Assembly: GCF_001514205.1 (NCBI RefSeq) | Contig: NZ_KQ948774.1 | Span: 270,167-331,751, forward strand | DNA: 61,585 bases | DNA from: Streptomyces griseoruber | GTDB taxonomy: Bacteria; Actinomycetota; Actinomycetes; Streptomycetales; Streptomycetaceae | Reading direction: 5' to 3' | Part shown: positions 28,101-36,100 of the stretch, in pieces | Layout of the letters: each line of letters starts with the position of its first letter | Numbering within the stretch: position 1 is the stretch's first letter | Program-made: the position numbers and the translations under genes | The notes under the pieces: generated by a model | Told to the model about the DNA's origin: nothing | What the model saw: the letters and a program-made list of their open reading frames with translations, nothing else | The model's database searches: none

Positions 28101-28362
28101 CCTGGCCCTGCCCCTGAACGGGCCCGGAGACAGGAGTAGCCGGTGGTCCGGGAGCGGGCGTCGGCGGCCCCGGCGGAGGAGCCGCCCCCGTGTTACCTCC
28201 GGCCCCCGCGGCCGAACCCCCGCCCGCGTTCTGCGTGTACCAGGCGGGCGGCGCGTAGTCGATGGTGAACTCGCCCGTCATCTCGATGGCGGATTCCGCG
28301 TCGGGCTGGTCATCGCCGGGTGTGGCCCAGCCCCCGCGCGTCCCGTCCCGATCGCTGCTCAC
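25138..28362 (-). CDS. SCO5717-family MinD/ParA-like ATPase, EspI-type T7SS-associated protein
   Basis: A 1074-residue protein. The first ~620 residues are Pro/Ala/Gln-rich and disordered, with an acidic Ala/Glu/Thr block. A ParA/MinD-type ATPase domain follows, with deviant Walker A SLKGGVGKTTTT and LAIDANPDAGTLGRR. The C-terminal ~180 residues are again Pro/Gln/Gly/Tyr-rich with PAGYGYPQPPQ repeats. In mycobacterial ESX loci the analogous protein, EspI, has the same N-terminal Pro-rich plus ATPase layout and modulates secretion; the Streptomyces family is named in databases, as I recall, as growth-regulating. GTG 28362 has a strong AGGAGGA site. It is the last gene of the reverse eccE cluster. 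Confidence 0.88.
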   Translation of the reverse strand: MSSDRDGTRGGWATPGDDQPDAESAIEMTGEFTIDYAPPAWYTQNAGGGSAAGAGGNTGAAPPPGPPTPAPGPPATPVSGPVQGQGQGQGPGSGQGAVSGQGAASAAPAPAPFQPPVPGLAPFQPPAPFLPPGQVPPPPPGVPGAATAPYAPPVAPPVAAPAPFAPPPVPPAPVAVPGLPVDGGFQPQVPAAVPGPPVEPSGPENGDLESGATMRISPVALKQQIGEQAVEEGDGVVQASPSGAEADAEAEAGGETSTAVSGEVEAEAEVEAEAEAEVVGSESAPSHDDDAGSDGGAGPEVEAKAEGAATGEDSGHAPDSAEATEATEATEATAAFDAPEASEASDGAEEQDEASQQAGPAAPPAWAPPPVPQSGVPPLPPSYEPAAPASAAQWPAQPQPQPQGDPAVAQQPPAQPEAAPPAPAPEAPPVAPQPAPPAPAPALQQPGYGFPQPPAPSTAGGYGFPQPPAPDTAGGYGFPQPPVPHTPAAYGFPQAPPAPQPQPGIPHQTDGRLPAPEAQGAPQGFPGQPPYEPQHPAHAHAPGPAPVPDAQPGHPPQLPPQPVDPRIGAAWPQAVQHDQRQPVNPGAAPLGYTAAVELSSDRLLNNKKQKAKSGRPTASASRFKLGGKKEEAERQRKLELIRTPVLSCYRIAVISLKGGVGKTTTTTALGSTLAIERQDKILAIDANPDAGTLGRRVRRETGATIRDLVQAIPYLNSYMDIRRFTSQAPSGLEIIANDVDPAVSTTFNDEDYRRAIDVLGKQYPVILTDSGTGLLYSAMRGVLDLADQLIIVSTPSVDGASSASTTLDWLSAHGYAELVSRSLTVISGVRETGKMIKVEDIVSHFETRCRGVVVVPFDEHLAAGAEVDLDMMRPKVREAYFNLSAMVAEDFVRHQQMHGLWTNDGNPPPIAAPPMPGQQYPGPGQQYPGQQQPYPGRPGGFPGQAGPGQPYPGQPYPAQPFPGQPYPPQAAQPPYAAQPPHPGQPHPPQGPPGQPPYPPQAQQPPGQPYPPQPGQPQPGQPQPPAGYGYPQPPQPPAGYGYPQPPQPPAGYGYPQPPQPDGGGQTPPPPPPPQQ
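25205..25312. repeat. Three 36-base tandem repeats in the EspI-like gene
   Basis: Units beginning at 25205, 25241 and 25277 are nearly identical and encode, on the reverse strand, repeats of PQPPQPPAGYGY near the C-terminus. The third has diverged slightly. Confidence 0.8.
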
Positions 28363-28606
28363 AATTCCTCCTGGTGTGGTCGAGCACCCTCAAGCACGCT
28401 CCTGCCATGCCGGGGCGCGACCATTTCTCGTCGTACGCAGTGGTTTCGAGGCCGTCCGAGGTCGTCCGACGCACCGGCCCTCCCCGAGGACGCCGACACC
28501 CACCCCTCCGGGTCTCCGGCTTGGCGCCCCGTACCAGCCTAATCATCAGATGCCCCGACCCGGCAGGCCCGCCCACCCTCAGAAGGCCCGGAAGGCCCAG
28601 AAAGGC

Positions 28607-29401
28607 TCAGTCCATGCGCCGGGGCGTGCCCAGCAGCCCGATCTCCGCGTCCGTCGGCTGCGTCATCACGTACTGCCGGTCACGATCGGCGCACCACAGG
28701 GTGAAGCCGTCGACGAGCGTGGGCAGGGCCTCCACGTTCTCCCGGGACAGCGTCAACGCGCGGCCCACCTCCAGGGCTTCGTCGGGCGAGATCCGCTGCA
28801 CACCGACCAGCCGCGCCTGTCGTATCAGCCGCGGGGCGACCGGGCTGAGGTAGGGCAGCAGGGTCAGCACGGCCTGCCAGGGGCCGGACGCCACCCGTCC
28901 GCGTGGCGGGCGCATCCCGCAGTCCCGGACCACCAGCACCGGCGTACCCGCCGAGGCGCCCTGCGGGGGTACCCGGCCGACCTCATACACCGCGAGCCCG
29001 TTCTGTCCGCCGCCCATCGCGTGCACCATCTGCGCCCAGGCCTGCGGACGCCCCGTCTCCACAGCCACCCGGGCTCCGGTCGCCGCCGCTCTGAGCGCGA
29101 GGACCTGCGCGGTCCACAGACCTCCGATGAGGACGATGTCGTACGGCGTGGGCCGGTTGAGACCGAGCACGGCAGGCCGGCCCTCGGTGTCCACACCGAT
29201 GACGACACCGTCGTCCCCGATGGGCAGCGCGAGGGTGGCCACCTGCTCCGCGGACAGCACATGCCGTGCGTTGCGCGGGCCCAGCAGGCCGAAGCCGTGC
29301 GGGAGCAGGCCGCGTCCGCGTCGCGGAACGGCGGCCTGTGCCCCGTCGGACCGGCTCGGCGCACCGGGCCCGGTTGCCGGCTGCGGGGTCATGGACGTCA
29401 C
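28607..29401 (-). CDS. Uncharacterised protein coupled to EccE
   Basis: A 264-residue soluble protein with no family I can name. Its N-terminal 35 residues are basic and Pro-rich. The core has a Rossmann-like glycine segment, YDIVLIGGLWTAQVLALRAA, followed by VAVETGRPQAW and a C-terminal helical part ending near TDAEIGLLGTP. The GTG start overlaps the eccE stop (GTGA), so it is translated together with EccE. Between it and the EspI-like gene lie 244 bases with a TAGGCT -10-like hexamer on the reverse strand (28536-28541). Its fixed place next to EccE suggests a T7SS role, which is an inference from context. Confidence 0.75.
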   Translation of the reverse strand: MTSMTPQPATGPGAPSRSDGAQAAVPRRGRGLLPHGFGLLGPRNARHVLSAEQVATLALPIGDDGVVIGVDTEGRPAVLGLNRPTPYDIVLIGGLWTAQVLALRAAATGARVAVETGRPQAWAQMVHAMGGGQNGLAVYEVGRVPPQGASAGTPVLVVRDCGMRPPRGRVASGPWQAVLTLLPYLSPVAPRLIRQARLVGVQRISPDEALEVGRALTLSRENVEALPTLVDGFTLWCADRDRQYVMTQPTDAEIGLLGTPRRMD

Positions 29402-30738
29402 CGGGTTCCTCCCAGAGGCAGGGTGGCGAGCACTCCGGGCAGCTGCTCACGGTCCAGGCGGGCGAGTCCGGCCCCCGCGTGCCGGGCGGCGCCCTCCAAC
29501 GCGCGTCGGGCCGAAGTCAGTTCGTCCGCACTGCGGCCGGTCACGCGCAGATGGCCGCTGAGCCCGACCGCGTTGCGCTCCCCGCGCGACAGGGTGAGGC
29601 TGAAGGTGGTGGCGAGCGCCGGCGTGGCGGTGACCAGGGCGAGGAACTGAGGCAGTGAAGGCGCTCTGGTGCCGCCCAGCTCGGGCCAGCGGCGAACCCA
29701 GTACACGGTGTGGCGTCGGTTGTCGCAGCGCCAGCTGCGGCTCGACTCCTCGGTGCGCCGCTCCTGTGCGCCGGACCGGCCGGCCTCTGCCGTCACCAGG
29801 GGGTTGGCGCAGGCCGAGGTGGCGATGGCGGAGACCAGCTCCTCCTCGTCGAGCACGTTCGCCCGGAATCCTGCGCCGGTGAGCCGACTCGCCAGGTGGT
29901 CGGCGACCCGGACGACGCACTTCTGCGCACCGATCAGCCCGCCGCCTCGCGCCTGGACCGCCTCGGGGCACAGTTCGGGGTCGAGCTTCAGGGCGATCCA
30001 GGTGATCCGTACGGCCGGAGCACCCGTCTGTTCCTGCAGGGGCGCGTAGTTGGTGACAGCGACGGACTGCCTGGGCAGGTGCAACGCGGGTGCGGGCTGC
30101 GTGTGCTGCACGATCTGCGCGGACTCCAGGCGGATTCCGTCCACTTCGAGGGCGTCCCGCACCAGGCCCAGCGGCAGCGGCTGTCTGTCGCGAGGGGCCC
30201 GCAGCGCAGTGGCGTCGGCTTCGACCTGGAGCACGACCGTGACGAACGTCCCGTCTCCGACCAGCCCGACCGGCTTGCGGTCCCGGTGGCCGTACGCGTG
30301 CGTACGCAGACTCGGGTCGCACTCCGCGGCCGGTGCCAGGCCGGGCTCGGTGCCCTCCGGCAGGATGAGCCGTGCGGCCCGCCGCTGCCGTGCCTTCAGC
30401 GCACGCGCGGTGGCGAGCCACTCCGGCAGGGAGCGACCCCGGCGGCGGACGAACGCGAGCGCCACCAACAGGGCCGCGGTCACGCCCGACGGAATCAGCG
30501 CGATCGGGTCGATCACCCAGCCGATCAGCATCACGGCACCGGCGAGCTCCAGCAGTACAAGACGTTGCAGCTGGAACGAACCACTCCGGCCGCGACGCGT
30601 TCTGAGGCGGAGCGCGTCCCCCTCCCGAACCGACGCGTCAGGAGTCGGCCGTCCCGGTGCCGGGTCTCCCTCGGGCGCCGAGAAGGCCCGTGGCTGCACC
30701 CGGCCGCGCGATCGGGCACGCATTGCGGAAGCCATCAC
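29398..30738 (-). CDS. eccE: Type VII secretion protein EccE
   Basis: EccE is a peripheral subunit of the T7SS membrane complex. The 446-residue protein has a basic N-terminus, two adjacent membrane segments (about residues 60-97: LVLLELAGAVMLIGWV and ALIPSGVTAALLVALAF) and a large cytoplasmic domain, the usual EccE layout. GTG 30738 or the adjacent ATG 30735 can start it, with GGGGGAT upstream. It is divergent from eccB. The gene starts the reverse cluster eccE, unknown protein, EspI-like ATPase. Confidence 0.9.
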   Translation of the reverse strand: MMASAMRARSRGRVQPRAFSAPEGDPAPGRPTPDASVREGDALRLRTRRGRSGSFQLQRLVLLELAGAVMLIGWVIDPIALIPSGVTAALLVALAFVRRRGRSLPEWLATARALKARQRRAARLILPEGTEPGLAPAAECDPSLRTHAYGHRDRKPVGLVGDGTFVTVVLQVEADATALRAPRDRQPLPLGLVRDALEVDGIRLESAQIVQHTQPAPALHLPRQSVAVTNYAPLQEQTGAPAVRITWIALKLDPELCPEAVQARGGGLIGAQKCVVRVADHLASRLTGAGFRANVLDEEELVSAIATSACANPLVTAEAGRSGAQERRTEESSRSWRCDNRRHTVYWVRRWPELGGTRAPSLPQFLALVTATPALATTFSLTLSRGERNAVGLSGHLRVTGRSADELTSARRALEGAARHAGAGLARLDREQLPGVLATLPLGGTR

Positions 30739-30829
30739 GCCATCCCCCCGTTTTGCTCACGACTTCAGCGAAATCCGCCACCCCACAGGGCTTTTGAAGC
30801 CCACGTACCCTACCCGCTCCACAAGTCCT

Positions 30830-30842
30830 CCTGGATACCAGG
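30830..30842. promoter_or_regulatory. Palindrome CCTGGATACCAGG between eccE and eccB
   Basis: A perfect 13-base palindrome (CCTGG-ATA-CCAGG) lies in the 183-base divergent region, followed by CATAGT (30843-30848), a possible -10 box for eccB. It could be an operator for both genes. No match to a known regulator site is claimed. Confidence 0.4.
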
Positions 30843-30921
30843 CATAGTAGGGGGCCGGTCTGACATCGGGCGGCGGGGGACTCGGGCCCGCCGGGTGTGC
30901 TACGGGGAGACACAGGCACTC

Positions 30922-32445
30922 ATGGCATCACGGCGGGACGAACTCAACGCCTATACGTTCGCGAAGCGGCGCACCCTGGCCGCTTTCCTCCAGCCTTCAC
31001 CTTGGGGATCGGAGGAGGGCGCGCCCAAACCGTTGCGAGCCGTCGTGCCCAGCATGATCGCCGGCGCGCTGACGCTCGCGGCGTTCGGCGCCTGGGGCAT
31101 GTTCCGGCCCACGGCTCCCCAGGGCTGGGACGAGCCCGGGACACGCGTGATCGTGGGCAAGCAGTCGACGACGCGGTACGTCGTGCTCAAGACCGGCAAG
31201 ACGGTACGGCTGCACCCCGTCCTGAACCTTGCCTCGGCCCGGCTGCTGATGAAGGACGCCAACTACCAGGTCGTACAGGTCGCCGACTCGATCCTGGACT
31301 CCGGTGAACTGCCGCGCGGCCCGATCCTGGGCATCCCGTACGCGCCGGATCGGCTGCCGTCGGCCGACGAGGCCGGAAAGGCCAAGCGCTGGGCCGTCTG
31401 CGAACAGCCGGGCGGCAAGGGCGACACCGTGCAGGAGGCGGCCTTCGTCCTCGCGGAGCGCGACGCCGACAGGACCGAGGGATCGCAGCGGCTGTCCGGC
31501 GGCGACGTCCTGTACGTGAAGACCCGCACCGGCGAGCGTCATCTGGTCGACGCGAAGGGCACGTCGTACGCCGTCACAGGCACCGAGTCCGATGCTCTGA
31601 CCACGGCACTGGTCGGCTCCCGCAAGCCGCAGTTGGTCACCAAGGAGTGGCTCGCGACCCTCCACCCGGGCGCGCCCATCAGCTTTCCCCGGCTTCCCGC
31701 GAGCGTGGGCCGGGCGGCAGGCGTGCCCGGGAACCTCTCGGCGGACGAGAACAGGGTCGGCATGGTCCTCAGGACCGAGACGGGTGAGGGCACCAGGTAC
31801 TTCGTCGTGGTCCCGGGAGCGGTCGAGCCGATCACCGACTTCACCGCCTGGCTCCTCATCAACTCGCCCCAGACGGCGGCGCTCAACATGAACGGCGAGG
31901 CCCGCACCGTCGGCCTGCAGGATTTCACCGCCGACAGCGAGGCCTTCGACGGTCAGCCCGCTCGTTGGCCCTCCCAGCGGGCCGACCAGGTGAACTCTGC
32001 GGCCACCGGCTCAGGGCGGGACACCGTGTGCAGCGTCCTGCGGGACGTCGGGGACGGCAACACGACGACCCTCAGTACCTGGGCGGGCACCGCCTATCCC
32101 GCAGAGATCACGGCCGATGGCACCAGCACGTACGTCACGCCCGGAACCGGTCTGCTGTACACGCAGTCGCAGGGCACCGAGTCCGACGCGGGTTCCCTGT
32201 TCCTCGTCACCGACACTGGTCTTCGCTACGCCGTGCAGGCCAACGGCGACAGCGACAGCGGCAAGTCGGACATCGGAGCCGACGGCAGCAAGACGCCCGA
32301 CGGGAGCCCCGAACCCAGCGAGGCCCAGGTCAAGCTCGGCTATGAGAACGTCCGGCCCGCGAGAGTGCCTCTCGTCTGGTCGGAGTTCCTGGCGAAGGGG
32401 CCGCGTCTGGACACCAACAGCGCCCGTCAGCCGCAGGGTTCGTGA
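30922..32445 (+). CDS. eccB: Type VII secretion protein EccB
   Basis: EccB is the T7SS core subunit with one membrane helix and a large extracytoplasmic domain. The 507 residues start MASRRDELNAYTFAKRRTLAAF, a cytoplasmic segment typical of EccB, then a membrane helix (about 39-62) and the beta-rich external domain. Cysteines in CEQPGG and near TVCSVL could form the family's disulfide. I chose ATG 30922 because family similarity begins there, although the best ribosome binding site (GGGGAGA) is about 14 bases away. It precedes the mycosin and the WXG100 genes. Confidence 0.92.
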   Translation: MASRRDELNAYTFAKRRTLAAFLQPSPWGSEEGAPKPLRAVVPSMIAGALTLAAFGAWGMFRPTAPQGWDEPGTRVIVGKQSTTRYVVLKTGKTVRLHPVLNLASARLLMKDANYQVVQVADSILDSGELPRGPILGIPYAPDRLPSADEAGKAKRWAVCEQPGGKGDTVQEAAFVLAERDADRTEGSQRLSGGDVLYVKTRTGERHLVDAKGTSYAVTGTESDALTTALVGSRKPQLVTKEWLATLHPGAPISFPRLPASVGRAAGVPGNLSADENRVGMVLRTETGEGTRYFVVVPGAVEPITDFTAWLLINSPQTAALNMNGEARTVGLQDFTADSEAFDGQPARWPSQRADQVNSAATGSGRDTVCSVLRDVGDGNTTTLSTWAGTAYPAEITADGTSTYVTPGTGLLYTQSQGTESDAGSLFLVTDTGLRYAVQANGDSDSGKSDIGADGSKTPDGSPEPSEAQVKLGYENVRPARVPLVWSEFLAKGPRLDTNSARQPQGS

Positions 32446-32513
32446 CCCGGCCTGGCGCTCCCGCAGACCCTCTGACCCTCTGACCCACGGACAAGGACAG
32501 GAGCGACGTACCG

Positions 32514-33758
32514 GTGTCGCCTTCGAAGACGGCCCTGTGGGCCGCCGCCACGGTGCTGACCACGCTGGCCGTCCGCCCCCCTGCCATGCCCGCGATCTCT
32601 TCGCCGCAGGATTCGTCCGCGCGCACACGGCTCGACGGCAGCGGCACCTGTACCTTCCCCGCTGAGCCGATCAAGGGCCGCCCGTGGTCGCTCCAGCGGG
32701 TCCTGCTGGACCAGCTCTGGCAGGGCACCGACAAGGGCAAGGGCGTCCGGGTGGCGGTCATCGACACGGGCGTGGACGACGAGAATCCCCAGCTCACCTC
32801 GGCGGTCGACAAAGCGGCCGGTCGTGACTACCTCACCGAGGGCAAGGGTGCCGACCCCACGAACGACGAGGTCGGTCATGGCACCAAGGTGGCCGGCATC
32901 ATCGCGGCCAGACCCGACGACGGCACCGGTTTCGTGGGCCTCGCACCGAACGCGACGATCATCCCGATCCGGCAGAACGACGCGGACAACAGCGGGGACT
33001 CCGACACGATGGCCGCCGCCATCACCCATGCCGTCGACAGGGGCGCCGACGTCATCAACATCTCCCAGGACACGACGAAACCCCTGTCGGCCACCTCCGC
33101 GCTGGCCGAGGCGGTGCGCAAGGCCGTCGCCGAGAAGGTCGTGATCGTCGCGTCGGCCGGCAACGACGGCCTGGACGGCGAGGCGAAGGACACCTACCCG
33201 GCGGCCTTCCCGGGTGTTCTCGCCGTCGCCTCCTCGGACCGCAACAACGAGCGTGCCTCCTTCTCCCAGTCGGGCACCTTCGTGGGCGTGGCCGCTCCCG
33301 GCGTCGACATCGTCTCCACGGTTCCCGGCGGCGGCCAGTGCACGGACAACGGCACCAGTTTCTCGGCACCGTTCGTCGCGGGAGTGGCGGCCCTGCTGAA
33401 GGAGAAGCATCGCGACTGGACCACGGCCCAGATCGTCACCCGGATCGAGCAGACGGCCGAACGCTCCGTCAACGGCCACGACGACTACGTGGGCTGGGGC
33501 GTGGTGGACCCGGTGCGTGCCGTCCAGGAGTCCGACGTGGCCGATCCCGCGTCCTCGCCGACGCCCGACCCGGGGCCGGCCAAGGCGCAGGCTCCGGACG
33601 TTGCCGCCTTCTCCCTCGCGGAGACACCCCAGGAGCGCGACGAGCGGTACGCCACCTACGCCCTCGGCGTCACCGTCACCCTCATCGCGGTCATCGCCGG
33701 CACCGCCGTCGCGGCACGGGACCTGCGGCGTCGACGCGGGAAGGGCGCCCCGGTGTGA
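32514..33758 (+). CDS. mycP: Type VII secretion-associated serine protease mycosin
   Basis: A 414-residue subtilisin-like protease with signal-like N-terminus, catalytic Asp84 (AVIDTGVD), His122 (GHGTKVAG) and Ser282 (NGTSFSAPF), oxyanion Asn in SAGNDG, and a C-terminal membrane helix (about 379-400) followed by RRRRG. This is the mycosin layout, and the protease would stand outside the membrane. Mycosins support the membrane complex of ESX systems and cut some substrates. It lies 68 bases after eccB and ahead of the WXG100 pair. GTG 32514 is preceded by AGGACAGGAG. Confidence 0.93.
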   Translation: MSPSKTALWAAATVLTTLAVRPPAMPAISSPQDSSARTRLDGSGTCTFPAEPIKGRPWSLQRVLLDQLWQGTDKGKGVRVAVIDTGVDDENPQLTSAVDKAAGRDYLTEGKGADPTNDEVGHGTKVAGIIAARPDDGTGFVGLAPNATIIPIRQNDADNSGDSDTMAAAITHAVDRGADVINISQDTTKPLSATSALAEAVRKAVAEKVVIVASAGNDGLDGEAKDTYPAAFPGVLAVASSDRNNERASFSQSGTFVGVAAPGVDIVSTVPGGGQCTDNGTSFSAPFVAGVAALLKEKHRDWTTAQIVTRIEQTAERSVNGHDDYVGWGVVDPVRAVQESDVADPASSPTPDPGPAKAQAPDVAAFSLAETPQERDERYATYALGVTVTLIAVIAGTAVAARDLRRRRGKGAPV

Positions 33759-33793
33759 CCTTCCGAGAGAACTCCCCTCAGATTCCTTTGCAG

Positions 33794-33822
33794 TTGGAAG
33801 CACCCAGGCGAGTGACTAGAGT
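33794..33822 (+). promoter_or_regulatory. Candidate promoter for the WXG100 gene pair
   Basis: TTGGAA (33794-33799), a 17-base spacer and TAGAGT (33817-33822) make a good vegetative-type promoter. Transcription would begin near 33829, about 160 bases before the first WXG100 gene. Confidence 0.6.
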
Positions 33823-33831
33823 GTCCGTGCG

Positions 33832-33847
33832 TATCACCTGAGTGATA
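33832..33847. promoter_or_regulatory. Inverted repeat TATCAC-CTGA-GTGATA near the WXG100 start site
   Basis: A perfect 6-base inverted repeat with a 4-base spacer begins about 10 bases after the candidate -10 box, just past the expected transcription start. It could be an operator or a 5'-end RNA hairpin. Confidence 0.45.
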
Positions 33848-33991
33848 TGTACGGGGGCGGTGCGACGCTGCGACCGCGCGGCGCGCGGCAGTTGCAGCAT
33901 CTTGCCCGCCAGGAGGGCCTGGATATCCATCCATGGCGACCGGGCACGGTGGCGAGACGCCATCGTCGCATCAGGAGGAGGGCAGGACACC

Positions 33992-34324
33992 ATGAGCGTC
34001 AATTTCAGCGACGCGGAGCTCACGGACCTTGCTGACAAGATCCGCGAGTTCCACCACAACGTCAGCGACCGCGTGACGTCCCTCAACAGGGTCGTGGACA
34101 TGATCCAGGGGGGCTGGAAGGGCGCGGCCGGCAAGGAGTTCGACTCCGTTCAGCAAAGCGTGAACCAGCACCTGAAGAAGCTTCAGGACAACCTGGTCGA
34201 CCTCGAGGAAGTCATGCGGATGAGCGTCAAGGGCTTCACCGCCCAGGAGCAGGAGCGCATCTCCGACATCCGCAAGGTCGACAACTCGTACGAGGTCAAG
34301 AGCCGCATCACCGACCTCGCCTGA
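33992..34324 (+). CDS. WXG100 (ESAT-6-like) secreted protein 1
   Basis: A 110-residue helical-hairpin protein with the turn motif W-K-G in MIQGGWKGAAG and heptad-like helices either side. Such proteins are exported by T7SS as dimers with a neighbouring WXG100 partner. The partner is likely the next gene, 36 bases away. By place it corresponds to the protein called EsxB in S. coelicolor, as I recall; I leave the symbol blank. AGGAGGAGGG precedes ATG 33992. Confidence 0.93.
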   Translation: MSVNFSDAELTDLADKIREFHHNVSDRVTSLNRVVDMIQGGWKGAAGKEFDSVQQSVNQHLKKLQDNLVDLEEVMRMSVKGFTAQEQERISDIRKVDNSYEVKSRITDLA

Positions 34325-34360
34325 GTCGCAGCGCACACGCCACTGAGGAGGACCCTGAAC

Positions 34361-34669
34361 ATGAGCGACGCCGGACGCACCGCAGTAAATTACGACACCG
34401 TCACCCAGGCAGCGAGCGACGTCCGCAAGACGGCCGGCGACTTGGCCGAGGGACTGGAGACCCTGATGAGCAGGGTCCGCGCCGTCGCCGAGACCTGGGA
34501 GGGCGAGGCCAAGACCGCCTACGGCACGATCCAGCGCTCCAGCGCGGAGGAGATGGACCAGATGACCCAGAAGCTGGCCCGTATCGCCAAGCTCCTGGAC
34601 GAGTCGGTCATCGGCTATTCCGACACGGACCACGGCAACGCGGCACGCTTCCGGATGCTGATGGGCTGA
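34361..34669 (+). CDS. WXG100 (ESAT-6-like) secreted protein 2
   Basis: A 102-residue WXG100 protein with W-E-G at the hairpin turn (AETWEGEAK) and a C-terminal helix ending in ARFRMLMG. It follows the first WXG100 gene by 36 bases with GAGGAGG as ribosome binding site and probably forms a heterodimer with it. By place it corresponds to EsxA of S. coelicolor, as I recall. A terminator hairpin follows at once. Confidence 0.93.
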   Translation: MSDAGRTAVNYDTVTQAASDVRKTAGDLAEGLETLMSRVRAVAETWEGEAKTAYGTIQRSSAEEMDQMTQKLARIAKLLDESVIGYSDTDHGNAARFRMLMG

Positions 34670-34689
34670 GCCGCAGCTCGTGACGCGGA

Positions 34690-34723
34690 GACGGGGAGAC
34701 GGTGTCGACACCGCCTCCCCGTC
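34690..34723. terminator. Hairpin terminator between the WXG100 pair and the reverse cargo genes
   Basis: GACGGGGAG (34690-34698) pairs with CTCCCCGTC (34715-34723), and inner CGGTG/CACCG closes on a TCGA loop. It separates convergent genes and can act in both directions. Confidence 0.8.
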
Positions 34724-34747
34724 CCGTATGTCCGCGGAGCGCGGAGA

Positions 34748-35326
34748 TCAGCAACCGCCCTCGTCCACCGTGGCCTTGAGGTCGTACTCGGGGACGGACG
34801 TGGTCGACCGGCCATCACCCCCTGGAACGATGAGTGCGCCTTGGTCGGACTCCGTCTGGGAGATCCGCATGCAGAACACCCCGTCCACACCGTCCGCCGA
34901 AACGGTGTAGTCGTTCGACTCCTCACCGGAGGCTTCGACCTCCACGGCGTAACTCGGCCCCGACCCGTCGCCGGCGTCACCGACCTTGCTCTCGATCAGG
35001 TCCGCGTAGTCACCGTATGCGTCGTCGAGGTGCGGCTCTTCCTCAAGATCGGAAGCAGCCTGCTCAACCGCCTGCCGGAGCTCGTCCCTGCTCCACGAGC
35101 CCTTGTCGACGGCTCTGACGACACTGCACCCCTGAAAGGCCATCACTCCCGCCGCAACGAACAACACCCCTCGCTGCCATGCAAAAGCCCGGTCCGACGG
35201 CTCGTTGGCCTCCGGATTCCGATACCGCCATGCCGCGAAACGCCAGTACAGCTTGCGCTGGTCGACGACGCCCAGGGCGATAAAGAGGGCAGCGACGAGG
35301 AAGAAGAAGACGGCTACTCCGGTCAT
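34748..35326 (-). CDS. Small membrane protein of unknown function (DUF6199-like N-terminus)
   Basis: A 192-residue protein with two membrane segments (about 2-20 and 49-65) joined by RYRNPEANEPSD, a pattern I associate, not firmly, with DUF6199. The remaining acidic extracytoplasmic part has Cys in GVFCMRI and ends in C. It is the last gene of the long reverse cluster from eccC and follows the cargo-like genes. An immunity or membrane-accessory role is possible but not shown. The ATG at 35326 has only a weak ribosome binding site. Confidence 0.7.
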   Translation of the reverse strand: MTGVAVFFFLVAALFIALGVVDQRKLYWRFAAWRYRNPEANEPSDRAFAWQRGVLFVAAGVMAFQGCSVVRAVDKGSWSRDELRQAVEQAASDLEEEPHLDDAYGDYADLIESKVGDAGDGSGPSYAVEVEASGEESNDYTVSADGVDGVFCMRISQTESDQGALIVPGGDGRSTTSVPEYDLKATVDEGGC

Positions 35327-35426
35327 ACAGGCATCAACTCTGGCTGCTCAGGGGGCCGGTGGCCTTCGGAGAGGGAGAGGGGCCCTGGCATGACAGCCGA
35401 GGGCTGTCCGGCTGGTGAGTCCACAA

Positions 35427-36071
35427 TCATGATCCGGAGGTGAGGGTCGGTGCACCGGAGGGCGCGGTGAAGTCCTCCTGGCACCCCGTCTGCAGTTGGG
35501 CTTCGAAGAACATCCTGCCGGCCAGTTGAGCCAGGTCTTGTTGAGCGCGGTCGTCACCCTTGCCGGCGGAACCCGTGGCTGCGGCCACGATCGAAAGATA
35601 GGGATGGCTCATATCCGCAGTGTGACTTGATCCTTCGGACGAAGGCTTGCATTCGACGTAGATGGCCGCTGTCCGGTCCCAGACGAGTGCCTCGGTCCCC
35701 ACACTGAAGTGTGCAACGGTGGACGCGCTATTGACGCCCAATTGTGAGTGCCAATCACTTTCAGAGCCGTCCTGCATTACGGCGGTCATCTTGACGGCTC
35801 CATCGCTGGTGGAGTTGAGGCAGGTGAGCTTGAGCGAACTCTCGGTAGCCGTGCGTGACCAGTTGGACTTGAACGAGGAATCTGGAGAGAGGATCCTCTC
35901 GAGAGGCTCGACGTTCGCAGAGAAAACGCCTTCGTTGCAGGTGTCGGAAGCCTTGAGCTCCTTCCCATTGTTCTGCGTTGCGACGGCCCAGAGCGTCCCC
36001 CCGATACCGACAACTATCAGGGCGCCGACCGTGATGCTGATCACCCGGCCTCGCCCGGTAATAATGCTCAC
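35427..36071 (-). CDS. Membrane-anchored hypothetical protein in the T7SS cargo block
   Basis: A 214-residue protein with one N-terminal membrane helix (about 10-30, VISITVGALIVVGIGGTLWA) and an external domain holding paired cysteines (DTCNEG, LTCLN, VECKP and a C-terminal TGCQED). I do not recognise the family. Codon third-position GC is lower than in the core genes. It lies directly downstream of the 745-residue WXG-headed protein gene, the place where T7SS effector loci often encode immunity or accessory proteins; that reading is inference. Confidence 0.7.
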   Translation of the reverse strand: MSIITGRGRVISITVGALIVVGIGGTLWAVATQNNGKELKASDTCNEGVFSANVEPLERILSPDSSFKSNWSRTATESSLKLTCLNSTSDGAVKMTAVMQDGSESDWHSQLGVNSASTVAHFSVGTEALVWDRTAAIYVECKPSSEGSSHTADMSHPYLSIVAAATGSAGKGDDRAQQDLAQLAGRMFFEAQLQTGCQEDFTAPSGAPTLTSGS

Positions 36072-36100
36072 TTGGATCTCCAGTTGTTGTGGACTCGGTC

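Noticed and set aside
25405..28542. A 1045-residue forward frame opposite the EspI-like gene
   Set aside because: Arg/Gly-rich shadow translation; the reverse frame holds a full ParA-like ATPase domain.
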